Shown here in pieces: positions 44,433 to 53,719 of a stretch of DNA of 64,000 nucleotides (the first letter of the stretch is position 1; each line of letters begins with the position of its first letter). A program made the position numbers and the translations under genes. A model generated the notes under the pieces. That model ran no database searches and was not told the origin of the DNA. It saw only the letters and a list, made by a program, of their open reading frames with translations. Source of the DNA: Cupriavidus gilardii (GTDB lineage: Bacteria > Pseudomonadota > Gammaproteobacteria > Burkholderiales > Burkholderiaceae); assembly GCF_008801915.1 (NCBI RefSeq), contig NZ_VZOV01000002.1, positions 372,001 through 436,000 on the forward strand, written 5' to 3'.

Positions 44433-45854
44433 TCAGCGAGTGCCTTCGCTGTGCGGCGGGGCCGATCCATCGGCCGCATGGCCAGCATGGCCGGCAGGGG
44501 TCGGCGGGGTCGGAGCCTGGGCCGGCGCCGGCAGCGCGGGCACCAGCGCCTCGACGGTACGCGCGGTGGCGCCGCGGTGTTCGCCAGCAAAGGCGCGCGC
44601 CTGTGTCTGCATGCGGGCGAGCCGTTCGCGATCGGACAGCAGCACCGCGGCGGTATGCATCAGCTGCTCGGCACTGTCGATGCGCAGGCAGGCGCCGGCG
44701 GCGATCGCATCGTCGGTGGCCTGGGCGAAGTTGAAGGTATGCGGGCCGATCAGCACCGGCGTGCCGACCGCGCAGGCCTCGATCAGGTTCTGGCCGCCCA
44801 GCGGCAACAGGCTGCCGCCGATAAAGGCGACATCCGATGCCGCGAAATACATGGCCATTTCGCCCATCGAATCGCCCAGCAGCACGTCGGCCTCGATCGG
44901 GCGATCGAGCCCGTCCTCATCCAGCGCGCTGCGGCGCTGCAGCGTGAAGCCGGTCTGCGTGACCATCGCCGCCACCGCATCGAAGCGCTGCGGGTGGCGC
45001 GGCACCAGCAGCAGCGCCGGCGGACGCTCGTCGCCCGAACCCTTGCCCCACACGTCCCCGCACAGCTTGCGCCAGCGCGACAGCGCGTCGAGCAGCATCG
45101 CTTCCTCGCCCTCGCGCGTACTCGCCGCGGCCAACACCGGCCGCGTGCCGAAGGCCCGGCGCAGCCGTTGCCCGCGCTCGATCTGCTCGGCCGATGGCTG
45201 CATGTCGAACTTCAGGTTGCCGGTCACGCGCACCGCCGCCACGCCCAGCGCGCGAAAGCGCTCGGCATCGCCCTGGGTCTGCGCCAGGACCTCGGTGAAG
45301 TCCGCATACATCGCCGCCGCGGCGAGGCCGAAGCGGGCGGTACGGCGGAAGCTGCGCGGCGACAGCCGCGCATTGACCAGGTACAGCGGCACGCCGGCCA
45401 GCCGCGCGCCGCGCACCAGGTTCGGCCAGACCTCGGTCTCCATCAGCATGCCGGCCTCCGGCCGGAAATGCGCGAGGAAACGCCGCACCAGCGCCGGCAC
45501 GTCGTAGGGCAGGTAGCACTGCACCAGCCGCGGCGGATCGGTGGCCATCTCTGCGCCGAACAGCTCGGCGCCGGTCTGCCGGCCGGTCGGCGTCATATGG
45601 GTCAGCACGATGCGATGGCCGGGATAGGCGGCCAGCAGCCGCGCAATCAGCGGCTGCGCGGCGCGCGTCTCGCCAACCGAGACCGCATGGACCCAGATCC
45701 ATGGGCCCTGCGTCGGCAGCCCCTCGTAGCGTCCGAGCCGTTCGCCGACATGCCGCAGATAGCCGGGCTCCTTGCGCGCGCGCCACGCCAGCCGGGCCAG
45801 CGCGGCCGGCAGGATCAAACCCCATGCCAGGTTGTACAGAACACGCAACAGCAT
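44433..45854 (-). CDS. waaA: 3-deoxy-D-manno-octulosonic acid transferase
   Basis: WaaA (KdtA) adds Kdo to lipid IVA, starting the LPS core. The 473-residue protein has an N-terminal membrane anchor, the HAVSVGETRAAQPLI motif with the catalytic glutamate, and a GT-B fold ending with GGHN-type GGSLLPLGGQNLIEACAVG. It ends with an extra Ala/Pro-rich tail of about 35 residues. The ATG at 45854 shares a base with the waaC stop, showing coupling. Confidence 0.95.
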   Translation of the reverse strand: MLLRVLYNLAWGLILPAALARLAWRARKEPGYLRHVGERLGRYEGLPTQGPWIWVHAVSVGETRAAQPLIARLLAAYPGHRIVLTHMTPTGRQTGAELFGAEMATDPPRLVQCYLPYDVPALVRRFLAHFRPEAGMLMETEVWPNLVRGARLAGVPLYLVNARLSPRSFRRTARFGLAAAAMYADFTEVLAQTQGDAERFRALGVAAVRVTGNLKFDMQPSAEQIERGQRLRRAFGTRPVLAAASTREGEEAMLLDALSRWRKLCGDVWGKGSGDERPPALLLVPRHPQRFDAVAAMVTQTGFTLQRRSALDEDGLDRPIEADVLLGDSMGEMAMYFAASDVAFIGGSLLPLGGQNLIEACAVGTPVLIGPHTFNFAQATDDAIAAGACLRIDSAEQLMHTAAVLLSDRERLARMQTQARAFAGEHRGATARTVEALVPALPAPAQAPTPPTPAGHAGHAADGSAPPHSEGTR

Positions 45855-46960
45855 CAGCCTTCCCGTCCGAGCCCACGCACGCGGCGCGCCGCCGCATGGA
45901 CCTCCTCGACCGTCGGCGTCTCGCCGTCGTCGCCGACATTGGCGATGCGCGCGGACCAATAGCCCTCGGTCTTCCAGCGCCAGGTCGCGGTATAGATTTC
46001 CACGGTCGGCCGGCACAGCGCCGCGGCGATATGCACCAGCCCCGTGTCGACGCCGACCACCAGTTCGGCGCGATTGATCAGGCCGAAGCCCTGCATCACC
46101 GTGAAGCGCGGCAGCACGCGCGAGCCCGGCACGCCGGCGGCGATGCGCTCGGCGGCCTGCCGCTCGGCCTCGTTGCCCCACGGCAGCATCACCGCCAGCC
46201 CCTCGGCGAACAGGCGCCGGCCCAGCTCATGCCAGTGTTCCAGCGGCCAGCGCTTCCTGGCGCCGGCGGTCGCATGGAAGCAGACCGCGTAGCGCGTCGG
46301 CAGATCGGACCACAGCGGATCGTTGGCATGCAGCACGCGCGCCTCGTCGCCGAAGAAGCGCGGCGGCTCCGCCGGCGCGACGCCGGTCAGCGCGGCACCG
46401 AGCAGGCGCGAGCGACGAACGGAATGGGTCTGCAGCGGGACCTGGATCGGATCGGTGTAGAACAGCCGCGCGGCCGGCTCATAGCCCGAGCCCTGCGTCG
46501 CATTGGCCAGGCCGATCACCGGCGCCCCCGGATGGCGGCGCGCGATGCGCGAGACGACCGCGGTCTTCAGCAGTCCCTGCGTCTCGATCACCGCGTCGTA
46601 AGCGTCCTCGCGCAGCGCGCGGCGAAAGGCCGCCAGCTCGCTCCACACCGCCCCGGAGGACAGGCCCTTGCGCCAGCGCCGCAGCGCGAACGGAATCACG
46701 CGCCGCACCTGCGGCAGCAGCCGCACCAGTTCGACATAGCCCTCCTCGACGACCCAGTCGATCTCGCAGCCGGGCCAGCGCGCGCGCAGATCGTGCACCA
46801 GCGGCATGTTGTGCACCACGTCGCCGAGAGAAGACACCTTGACCACCAGGATGCGCGGCCGCTCCGGCATGCGCACGTCCAGCGGGCGCGGCATGCCGGC
46901 GGCCTCGATCGCCTCGGGGGCGGCGCTGTCCTGCAACGGAACTGCCGGTTCGACCGGCAT
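45854..46960 (-). CDS. waaC: Lipopolysaccharide heptosyltransferase I
   Basis: WaaC transfers the first L,D-heptose to Kdo2-lipid A. The GT9 core begins RILVVKVSSLGDVVHNMPL and later has HATAGARKRWPLEHW and GVDTGLVHIAAAL. The start is uncertain: ATG codons at 46984, 46960, 46894 and 46870 are in frame and only the last begins right at the domain. I chose 46960, four bases after the phosphomutase stop. It is co-transcribed with the phosphomutase and waaA. Confidence 0.93.
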   Translation of the reverse strand: MPVEPAVPLQDSAAPEAIEAAGMPRPLDVRMPERPRILVVKVSSLGDVVHNMPLVHDLRARWPGCEIDWVVEEGYVELVRLLPQVRRVIPFALRRWRKGLSSGAVWSELAAFRRALREDAYDAVIETQGLLKTAVVSRIARRHPGAPVIGLANATQGSGYEPAARLFYTDPIQVPLQTHSVRRSRLLGAALTGVAPAEPPRFFGDEARVLHANDPLWSDLPTRYAVCFHATAGARKRWPLEHWHELGRRLFAEGLAVMLPWGNEAERQAAERIAAGVPGSRVLPRFTVMQGFGLINRAELVVGVDTGLVHIAAALCRPTVEIYTATWRWKTEGYWSARIANVGDDGETPTVEEVHAAARRVRGLGREG

Positions 46961-46964
46961 CCGC

Positions 46965-48350
46965 TCAGAACGGCAGCTGGGCATCCGGCTTCTCGGCCAG
47001 GATCACGCGCTTGAATTCCGCCTGGATGCGGGCCAGCGCGGCGTCGTTATCGGCCTCGAAGCGCATCACCACCACCGGCGTGGTGTTCGACGGACGGGCC
47101 AGCCCGAAACCGTCGGGATATTCGACACGCACGCCATCGATCGTGATGACCTCGCGCGCGCCTTCGAACTTCGCATTGGCGCGGATCTTGTCGAGCAGCG
47201 TGAAGGGCTCGCCCTCCGCGCACTTCAGTTGCAGCTCGGGCGTGCAGATCGAATTGGGCAGCGCGTTCAGCACGGCGCTCGGGTCGTCGTGCCGCGACAG
47301 GATTTCCAGCAGGCGGGCCCCGGTATAGAGCCCGTCGTCGAAGCCATACCAACGGTCCTTGAAGAACACGTGGCCGCTCATCTCGCCGGCGATCGGCGCG
47401 CCGGTTTCCTTCAGCTTGGCCTTGACCAGCGAATGGCCGGTCTTCCACATCAGCGGCTCGCCGCCATGCTCGCGGATCCACGGCGCCAGCTTGCCGGTGC
47501 ACTTGACGTCGTAGATGATCTGCTGGCCCGGATGGCGCGACAGGATCTCCTGCGCGAACAGCATCAGCTGGCGGTCGGGGAAGATGACCTGGCCGTCCTT
47601 GGTCACCACGCCGAGCCGGTCGCCGTCGCCGTCGAAGGCCAGGCCCAGTTCGTTGTCGGTCTCGCGCAGGCAGCGCATCAGGTCCTGCAGGTTCTCCAGA
47701 TGCGCGGGGTCCGGATGGTGGTTCGGGAAGTTGCCATCGACGTCGCAGAACAGCTCGGTCACTTCGCAGCCCAGTGCGCGGAACAGATCGCCGACGAAGG
47801 CACCGGCCACGCCATTGCCGGCATCGAGCGCGATCTTCATCGGCCGCGCCAGCTTGACGTCGCTGGCGATGCGGTCCAGATACAGCTGGCGGATATCGAC
47901 CTGCTGATAGCCCCCGGCGCCGCTGGCAAAGCGCTCGTCGACGATGCGCTGGCGCAGACCCTGGATCTGCTCGCCGTAGATCGCCTTGCCGGCCAGCACC
48001 ATCTTGAAGCCGTTGTAATCGGGCGGGTTATGGCTGCCGGTGACCATGATGCCCGAGGTCGCGCGGCGGCCGGCGAGCTCGATATTGGTGCCGAAGTACA
48101 CCATCGGCGTGGCAACCATGCCGAGGTCGATCACGTCCATGCCGGCGGCGCGCAGGCCCTCGACCAGCGCCGACAGCAGTTCGGGCCCGGACAGGCGCCC
48201 GTCACGGCCGACGACGACCGCGGTCTCGCCGGCCTCGGCGGCGGCGGAACCGAAGGACAGGCCAATGGCACGGGCGACGTCGCGAGTCAGGGTCTTGCCG
48301 ACGATGCCGCGGATGTCGTAAGCCTTGAAGATGGAGGAGTCGATTTGCAT
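46965..48350 (-). CDS. Phosphomannomutase/phosphoglucomutase (AlgC/ManB type)
   Basis: This enzyme interconverts hexose 6- and 1-phosphates to feed GDP-mannose and UDP-glucose for LPS and exopolysaccharide. The 461-residue protein has the phosphoserine loop TGSHNPPDYNGFK, the metal site DGDGDRLG, and the substrate loop GEMSGHVFF. The ATG at 48350 begins the typical SSIFKAYDIRG. It is divergent from the first glycosyltransferase and may supply precursors for the neighbouring glycan locus. Confidence 0.93.
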   Translation of the reverse strand: MQIDSSIFKAYDIRGIVGKTLTRDVARAIGLSFGSAAAEAGETAVVVGRDGRLSGPELLSALVEGLRAAGMDVIDLGMVATPMVYFGTNIELAGRRATSGIMVTGSHNPPDYNGFKMVLAGKAIYGEQIQGLRQRIVDERFASGAGGYQQVDIRQLYLDRIASDVKLARPMKIALDAGNGVAGAFVGDLFRALGCEVTELFCDVDGNFPNHHPDPAHLENLQDLMRCLRETDNELGLAFDGDGDRLGVVTKDGQVIFPDRQLMLFAQEILSRHPGQQIIYDVKCTGKLAPWIREHGGEPLMWKTGHSLVKAKLKETGAPIAGEMSGHVFFKDRWYGFDDGLYTGARLLEILSRHDDPSAVLNALPNSICTPELQLKCAEGEPFTLLDKIRANAKFEGAREVITIDGVRVEYPDGFGLARPSNTTPVVVMRFEADNDAALARIQAEFKRVILAEKPDAQLPF

Positions 48351-48483
48351 GCAGCTTCCTGGAAGTGAAGGGAGCGGGCGCCCCACCGAGGGCTTGGAGC
48401 CGGGCAGTTCGCATGCCCTGCCATGTGCCCAGAACGGCGCGCCAAAACCTGTATTTTGCCGGATTGCGATCAGGCACGGCAGT

Positions 48484-48489
48484 TATAAT
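48484..48489 (+). promoter_or_regulatory. Putative -10 element ahead of the glycan plus-strand operon
   Basis: A perfect TATAAT lies 110 bases upstream of the first glycosyltransferase. Upstream TTGCGA (14-base spacing) and TTGCCG (22-base spacing) are poorly placed -35 candidates, so the promoter may depend on an activator. This is the likely start of the plus-strand glycan operon. Confidence 0.4.
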
Positions 48490-48599
48490 CGGTTCGGCCG
48501 GGCAGTTCGGTGTCCTGACACACGCCATCGCACGCACGATTTGCTGCGCCGCCCGCCGCCATTCCCGCCGCCATTCCGATATCGCGCCCTCCTGCCACC

Positions 48600-49853
48600 G
48601 TGCCCCTGTCGCCGCGCTCGTTTCCCCATTCTCCGGCGCGCCGGTCCCAGCGCCGGTCCCAGCTTCAGCCCCTGTCCCCCTCCGCCGTGCCGGCGGATCG
48701 GGAGCGGGCCGAACGGCCCCGTATCGCCTACCTGATCACCAATTCGGAGATCGGCGGCGCGCAGGCCCATGTGGCCACGCTGCTGGAGGCGCTGGGCAAC
48801 CGTGTGGAAGCGCTCGTGCTGGCCGGCGGCGACGGTCCGCTGCTGCCGACTGCCGAGGCACTGGGCGCACGCGCGATCCGGCTGTCCCTGCTCGACAACG
48901 CGCTGTCGCCGCTGCGCGCGATCGCGGCGCTGCGCGAATTGATGGCGGCGCTGCGGCAGGCCGATCCGGACCTGATCCACGCGCACAGCGCCAAGGCCGG
49001 CGCGCTGGGCCGCATCGCCGGTTGGCTGCTCGGCATCCCGGTCGTCTATACCGTGCACGGCTTCGGCTTCAAGCCCGCCGCGCCGCGCCGGCAGCGGCTC
49101 GCCGCCCGCGCCGCCGAATGGCTGCTGGCCCCGCTGACCGCACGGCTGATCTGCGTGGCCCAGGCCGAGCGCGAACTGGCGCGCGGCCTGCCCCTGCCGG
49201 CGCGGCGGATTGCGGTGATCCACAACGGCATTGCGGATGTGCCGGAACGCGCTGTGCCAGGCGCGCCGATGCATCGCATCGTGATGGTTGCGCGCTTTGC
49301 CGCCCCGAAACGGCCCGATCTGCTGATCCGCGCCTTCGCCGAGCTGGCCCATGGCGATGGCGCGCTGGCCGGTTGCGAACTGGTGATCGCCGGCGATGGT
49401 CCGCTACTGCCGACGATGCGGGCGCTGGCCGAACGCCTCGCCCCCGGCCGCGTGGTGTTCAGCGGCAACGTCGCCGACGTGCCAGCGCTGCTGGCATCGG
49501 CGCAGGCCTTCGTGCTGGCCTCCGACCACGAGGGCTTTCCGCTGTCCATTCTGGAGGCGATGCGCGCCGGTCTGCCGGTCGTCGCCACCGATCTGCCCGG
49601 CATTCGCGAGCAGCTCGACGACGGACGCTGCGGCTTGCTGTGCGCGCCCGGCAGCGTGCCGGCCTTGGCCGACGCGCTGGCGCGCCTGGCCGGCGATGCC
49701 ACGCTGCGGGCGTCGCTGGGCACGGCCGCACGCGAACGCTGGGCGCTGCACTATGGCGTGACCGCAATGGCCGATGCGACCTGGTCGACCTACCGCGAGC
49801 ATCTGCCGGCTGCCGCGCCGGCCAACGTGCCGCTCGCGCGGGACAGGGCCTGA
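48600..49853 (+). CDS. Glycosyltransferase family 4 protein
   Basis: This GT-B enzyme has the N-terminal GGAQAHVATLLEALG, donor-site region MVARFAAPKRPDLLIRAFAEL, and the EX7E motif region DHEGFPLSILEAMRAGLPVVATD. It should add a sugar to a lipid-linked glycan in the cytoplasm. The start is uncertain: GTG at 48600 is first, but the conserved domain begins RPRIAYLITN near residue 40, so GTG at 48687 is possible. It opens the plus-strand arm of the glycan locus. Confidence 0.88.
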   Translation: MPLSPRSFPHSPARRSQRRSQLQPLSPSAVPADRERAERPRIAYLITNSEIGGAQAHVATLLEALGNRVEALVLAGGDGPLLPTAEALGARAIRLSLLDNALSPLRAIAALRELMAALRQADPDLIHAHSAKAGALGRIAGWLLGIPVVYTVHGFGFKPAAPRRQRLAARAAEWLLAPLTARLICVAQAERELARGLPLPARRIAVIHNGIADVPERAVPGAPMHRIVMVARFAAPKRPDLLIRAFAELAHGDGALAGCELVIAGDGPLLPTMRALAERLAPGRVVFSGNVADVPALLASAQAFVLASDHEGFPLSILEAMRAGLPVVATDLPGIREQLDDGRCGLLCAPGSVPALADALARLAGDATLRASLGTAARERWALHYGVTAMADATWSTYREHLPAAAPANVPLARDRA

Positions 49854-49857
49854 GGGA

Positions 49858-51189
49858 ATGCGCATGGACAAGGCATCGGGCACCGCCCGCCAAGCCCGCG
49901 TACCGCTGGCCATCCGCGCCCGCGGCTCCGAAACGATGCGCCGCGCCAGCCGTATGCTCGGCTGGGCCCTGCTCGGCCTGCTGCCTTTCGCGCTGAACAT
50001 GGGGCTCGCCGAGGCAGCCCATCAGGCCGGCTATGTGACCCACGTGTTTCCGCGCACGCTGCTGTGGTCGATCGCGCCGTATCTGCTGGCCTTCGTGCTG
50101 CTGCACCGCTCGCTGCATCTGCCGGCGATGGAAGGCAACAGCCTGGTCGGCCTCGCGGCGACGCTGCCCTTCGTCGCGCTGCTGTTCGCCTTCGCCGCCT
50201 TCCAGATTCCGTACTCGCGCGGCGCGCTGCTGCTCGGCTACCTGACCACGCTCGCATGGATCTGGGCCGGCTACCGGCGCTATGTGCAGAACTACGTGCC
50301 GGTGTTCGGCTACACCGACCCCGCCGCGCTCGCGCAGCTGCAGCAGCTGCTGGCGATGCCCGGCGCGCTGCCGCCGGGACGCACCCGCTTCGAGCCGATC
50401 GGCTCGATCGAGGAAGCGGTGCACTGCGACGGCCTGATGCTCGATCGCAGCGCCGCCGCCGATCCCGAACGCACGCGGCTGCTGGCGCGCTACAAGATGA
50501 GCCACGTGCGGATCTACTCGGTCGAGCGCGTCGGCGAGATGCTGACCGGCCGGCTGGGGCTCGACCATATCGACGAGAACTTCCTCGACGATCATGCCGC
50601 GCACTATTTCTACGGCTATCTGAAGCGGATCATCGACGTTGCCGCGGTACTGTGCCTGGCCCCGTTGGCGCTGCCTGCCGCCCTGGCGGTGGCGCTGGCG
50701 ATCCGCCTCGACTCGCCGGGCCCGGCGCTGTTCCGGCAGACGCGTGTCGGACTGCTCGGCAAGCCGTTCACGATGCTCAAGTTCCGCAGCATGGAAGCCG
50801 CGCCGCAGGACACCGCGCGCTTCGCCGCCCGGCGCGATCCGCGCGTGACCCGCGTCGGCCGCGTGATCCGCAAATACCGGCTCGACGAGATTCCGCAGCT
50901 GTGGAACGTGCTGACCGGCGACATGAGCCTGATCGGCCCCCGTCCCGAGCAGGTGCCGATGGTCGATCGCTTTGCCGACACGATCCCCTACTACCCGTAC
51001 CGGCACTTGGTGCGGCCGGGGCTGTCGGGCTGGGCGCAGGTCCAGCAGGGCTATGCGGGCACGCATGAAGAGACCGTGACCAAGCTCAGCTACGACCTGT
51101 ATTACGTCAAGCATTGCAGCTTCGCGCTGGATTTGCTGGTGGCGGTGAAGACGGTGCGGACGCTGCTGACCGGGTATGGGGCGCGGTGA
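49858..51189 (+). CDS. Polyprenyl-phosphate hexose-1-phosphate transferase (exopolysaccharide initiation)
   Basis: This protein attaches the first sugar phosphate to undecaprenyl phosphate. The N-terminus has several membrane helices, then a soluble middle and the C-terminal bacterial sugar-transferase domain: LKRIIDVAAVLCLAPL, GPALFRQTRVGLLGKPFTMLKFRSM and YRLDEIPQLWNVLTGDMSL (each within limits). This resembles WcaJ/PssY-type enzymes that use glucose or galactose. The ATG at 49858 lies four bases after the previous stop with GAGGGA overlapping it. It implies one glycan starts here, separate from the WecA-like enzyme in the minus arm. Confidence 0.92.
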   Translation: MRMDKASGTARQARVPLAIRARGSETMRRASRMLGWALLGLLPFALNMGLAEAAHQAGYVTHVFPRTLLWSIAPYLLAFVLLHRSLHLPAMEGNSLVGLAATLPFVALLFAFAAFQIPYSRGALLLGYLTTLAWIWAGYRRYVQNYVPVFGYTDPAALAQLQQLLAMPGALPPGRTRFEPIGSIEEAVHCDGLMLDRSAAADPERTRLLARYKMSHVRIYSVERVGEMLTGRLGLDHIDENFLDDHAAHYFYGYLKRIIDVAAVLCLAPLALPAALAVALAIRLDSPGPALFRQTRVGLLGKPFTMLKFRSMEAAPQDTARFAARRDPRVTRVGRVIRKYRLDEIPQLWNVLTGDMSLIGPRPEQVPMVDRFADTIPYYPYRHLVRPGLSGWAQVQQGYAGTHEETVTKLSYDLYYVKHCSFALDLLVAVKTVRTLLTGYGAR

Positions 51190-52451
51190 TGCAGGCGCAT
51201 GAGCGCGGCGTGGCGCCGGTGCGTGGCCTGTCGGCAGATGCGCCCGAATCGTTGGGTTCGACGGCATTGCCGTTCGCGTCGGCCTCCTCCATGGAACTGC
51301 CGCAGTTACCGCGCTCGCCGATGCGCATTCTGCTGCTGACCACCGGCCTGCGCCTTGGCGGCGCAGAGCAGCAGGTCGCCGCGCTCGCGCGCCGCTTCGA
51401 TGCACTGGGCCACGCGGTCGCCGTAGTCAGCCTGACGCCGGGATGCGAGGTGGCACTGCCGCCCGGCATCGATACATTGAACCTCGCCATGCGCAAATCG
51501 CCGTGGTCGATGGCGCGGGCGCTGCGGCAGATGCGCGGTTTCATCCAACACTGGCGGCCGGACGTCATTCACGCGCACATGGTCCATGCCAACCTGTTCG
51601 GCCGCGCCCTGATCGCAACCGGTCCGGCGCGCACCATGCCGCCGCTGGTCTGCACCGCGCACAGCGCGCGCGAGGGCGGCATGGCGCGCATGCTGGCCTA
51701 TCGGCTGACCGATCGCTGGGCTGGACTGACCACGCATGTCAGCGCCGAAGGCCGGGAAAGAATGATTACGGCTGGTGCGGTGCCGGCGGGGCGCATCGTG
51801 GTGCTGCCCAATGGCATCGATACCGCACGGTTCCGGCCCGATGGCACGGCGCGGGCTGAGACCCGCGCGGCGCTGGGCCTCGATGCGGCCACACCGCTGC
51901 TGCTTCATGTCGGACGACTCGTCCCCGAGAAGAACCAGGCTTTGCTGCTGGAGGCATTTGCCCGCCTGCCGTCGTCGCTTGCTTCCGCACGACTGCTGAT
52001 CGCGGGCGACGGCTCCGAACGCGCCGCGCTGGAATACCGCATTGCGGCCCTTTCCCTCGGCGACCGCGTCCGTCTGCTCGGCACGCGCGCCGACATCCCG
52101 GCCCTGCTCAATGCAGCGGACGTGTTTGCGCTGTCGTCCGACATCGAAGGCATGCCGCTGGTCGTCGGCGAAGCGATGGCCTGCGGCTGCCCGGTGGTGG
52201 CGACCGATGCGGCCGGTGTCGCGCAGATGGTCGACGGCTTTGGCCAGGTCGTACCGCGCGGCGATGCCGACGCGCTGGCAGCCGCCCTCGCTCGCGCCCT
52301 GCGCGACGGACGCGGCGACATCGCACAGCAGGCGGCAAGGCACAGCCATATCGCGGATTCGCTCGGCCTCGAGGCCATCTCGGACCAATGGCTGGCCCGC
52401 TACGCCGCGCTCGCCGCTGCAAAGGCCCACGCACGCATGGGGACCGCCTGA
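51189..52451 (+). CDS. Glycosyltransferase family 4 protein
   Basis: This GT-B enzyme has GLRLGGAEQQVAALARRF near its start, HVGRLVPEKNQALLLEAF in the donor domain, and SSDIEGMPLVVGEAMACGCPVVATD. The TGATG overlap with the previous gene sets the start at 51189, although the domain begins near MRILLLTTG about 45 residues later. It is part of the plus-strand glycan operon. Confidence 0.88.
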   Translation: MQAHERGVAPVRGLSADAPESLGSTALPFASASSMELPQLPRSPMRILLLTTGLRLGGAEQQVAALARRFDALGHAVAVVSLTPGCEVALPPGIDTLNLAMRKSPWSMARALRQMRGFIQHWRPDVIHAHMVHANLFGRALIATGPARTMPPLVCTAHSAREGGMARMLAYRLTDRWAGLTTHVSAEGRERMITAGAVPAGRIVVLPNGIDTARFRPDGTARAETRAALGLDAATPLLLHVGRLVPEKNQALLLEAFARLPSSLASARLLIAGDGSERAALEYRIAALSLGDRVRLLGTRADIPALLNAADVFALSSDIEGMPLVVGEAMACGCPVVATDAAGVAQMVDGFGQVVPRGDADALAAALARALRDGRGDIAQQAARHSHIADSLGLEAISDQWLARYAALAAAKAHARMGTA

Positions 52452-53719
52452 TGCGCAGACGGGTCGCCGGCAACCTGCTGTGGATGCTGACCGAGCGCGG
52501 GCTGCAGGTCGTCACCGGCATCGCGATCGTCGCGATGCTGGCGCGCGCGCTCGGCCCCGAAGGCTTCGCGCATTTCCAGTATGCCCAGGCCGTGGTCACG
52601 ATTGCGGCATCGGTCGCGTTGATCTGCGGCAGCGAAGTCGTGGTGCCGCGGCTGGTCGCCGATGCGGCGAGCGCGGCGCAGCATCGCCTGCTCGCGCATG
52701 CCTTCGTGCTGCGCGCGTTTGGCGGCCTGCTCGGCTATGCGCTGATGTGCGGCTATCTGGCCGTGGCAGGCGCCGCCCCCGAAGTCTGGGCCGTGGCACT
52801 GCTGCTCGGCATCGCGATCCTGCTGCGCGAACCGTTTGGCGTGGTCGGTGCCTGGATGCAGGCGCATACCAACAACCGGCCAGCCACCGTGTTCAGCCTG
52901 ATTTCGCTGACCATCAAGGCCGGCATGGTCGGGCTGCTGTTCACCGCCGGCAGCCGCGCCGCACCGGCCTTCGCCAGCGCCTTCGCCGTCGAGGCGGTGG
53001 TGCTGGCGCTGCTGCTCGCCGGCTACTACCTGAGCCGGGTCCCGCACCGGCGCATCGCGGTCGATTCGGCGCTGGCGGGGCAATTGCTGCGGGGCGGCAC
53101 GCTGTTCTGGGCCAGCTTCATGATGATGATGGCCGCGCGCCGCGTCGATCAGCTGATCCTGCAGCCGCTGGTGCCGCTCGCCGACTTCGGCGCCTATGCC
53201 GCGACGATGCAGATCCTCGACAACTACGCCGCGGCGGCCACCATCATCGCGGCCGGTGCCGCGCCGGTCTATGTCTACGGGCAAGCGGATGCCGCTCTCG
53301 CCCGCCGCAACGTCGGCCTTCTTGCGTTGCTGCTCGGGGTGGTTGGCTTCGCGGGCGCGGCGGTGATTGCCGGTACGGCGGACTGGATCATTCACCTGCT
53401 GTACGGCGAGCAATTCGGCACCGCGATCGGGCTGCTGCGGGTCGCGGCGTTCGCCACCGCGCTGCTGTTCGTCGATGTCGGCCTGACCCTGCTGCCGGTC
53501 TATCTGCGCAAGCCCGAATGGGTCGCGCTCAAATGGGCGGGCACGCTGGCGATGATCCTGGTATTCGACCTGATCGCGGTGCCGCGCTATGGCATCTGGG
53601 GCGCGGTCGGCGGCTATGCGCTCGCCAACGGCTTCGCGGTAGTGATCGGACTCGCACTGTGGTGGCGTTGCCGCACGGCTCGTCCCGTGCAATCGACCAT
53701 GGCGGCCCATGAGCGCTAA
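52451..53719 (+). CDS. Wzx-like oligosaccharide flippase
   Basis: This 422-residue protein has about 12 predicted membrane helices and the polysaccharide-export superfamily pattern (WMLTERGLQVVTGIAIVAMLARALGPEGF near the N-terminus, cited by its core ARALGPEGFA). It should move lipid-linked repeat units to the periplasm. The TGATG overlap with the upstream glycosyltransferase sets the start. A Wzy polymerase was not found in the window. Confidence 0.87.
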   Translation: MRRRVAGNLLWMLTERGLQVVTGIAIVAMLARALGPEGFAHFQYAQAVVTIAASVALICGSEVVVPRLVADAASAAQHRLLAHAFVLRAFGGLLGYALMCGYLAVAGAAPEVWAVALLLGIAILLREPFGVVGAWMQAHTNNRPATVFSLISLTIKAGMVGLLFTAGSRAAPAFASAFAVEAVVLALLLAGYYLSRVPHRRIAVDSALAGQLLRGGTLFWASFMMMMAARRVDQLILQPLVPLADFGAYAATMQILDNYAAAATIIAAGAAPVYVYGQADAALARRNVGLLALLLGVVGFAGAAVIAGTADWIIHLLYGEQFGTAIGLLRVAAFATALLFVDVGLTLLPVYLRKPEWVALKWAGTLAMILVFDLIAVPRYGIWGAVGGYALANGFAVVIGLALWWRCRTARPVQSTMAAHER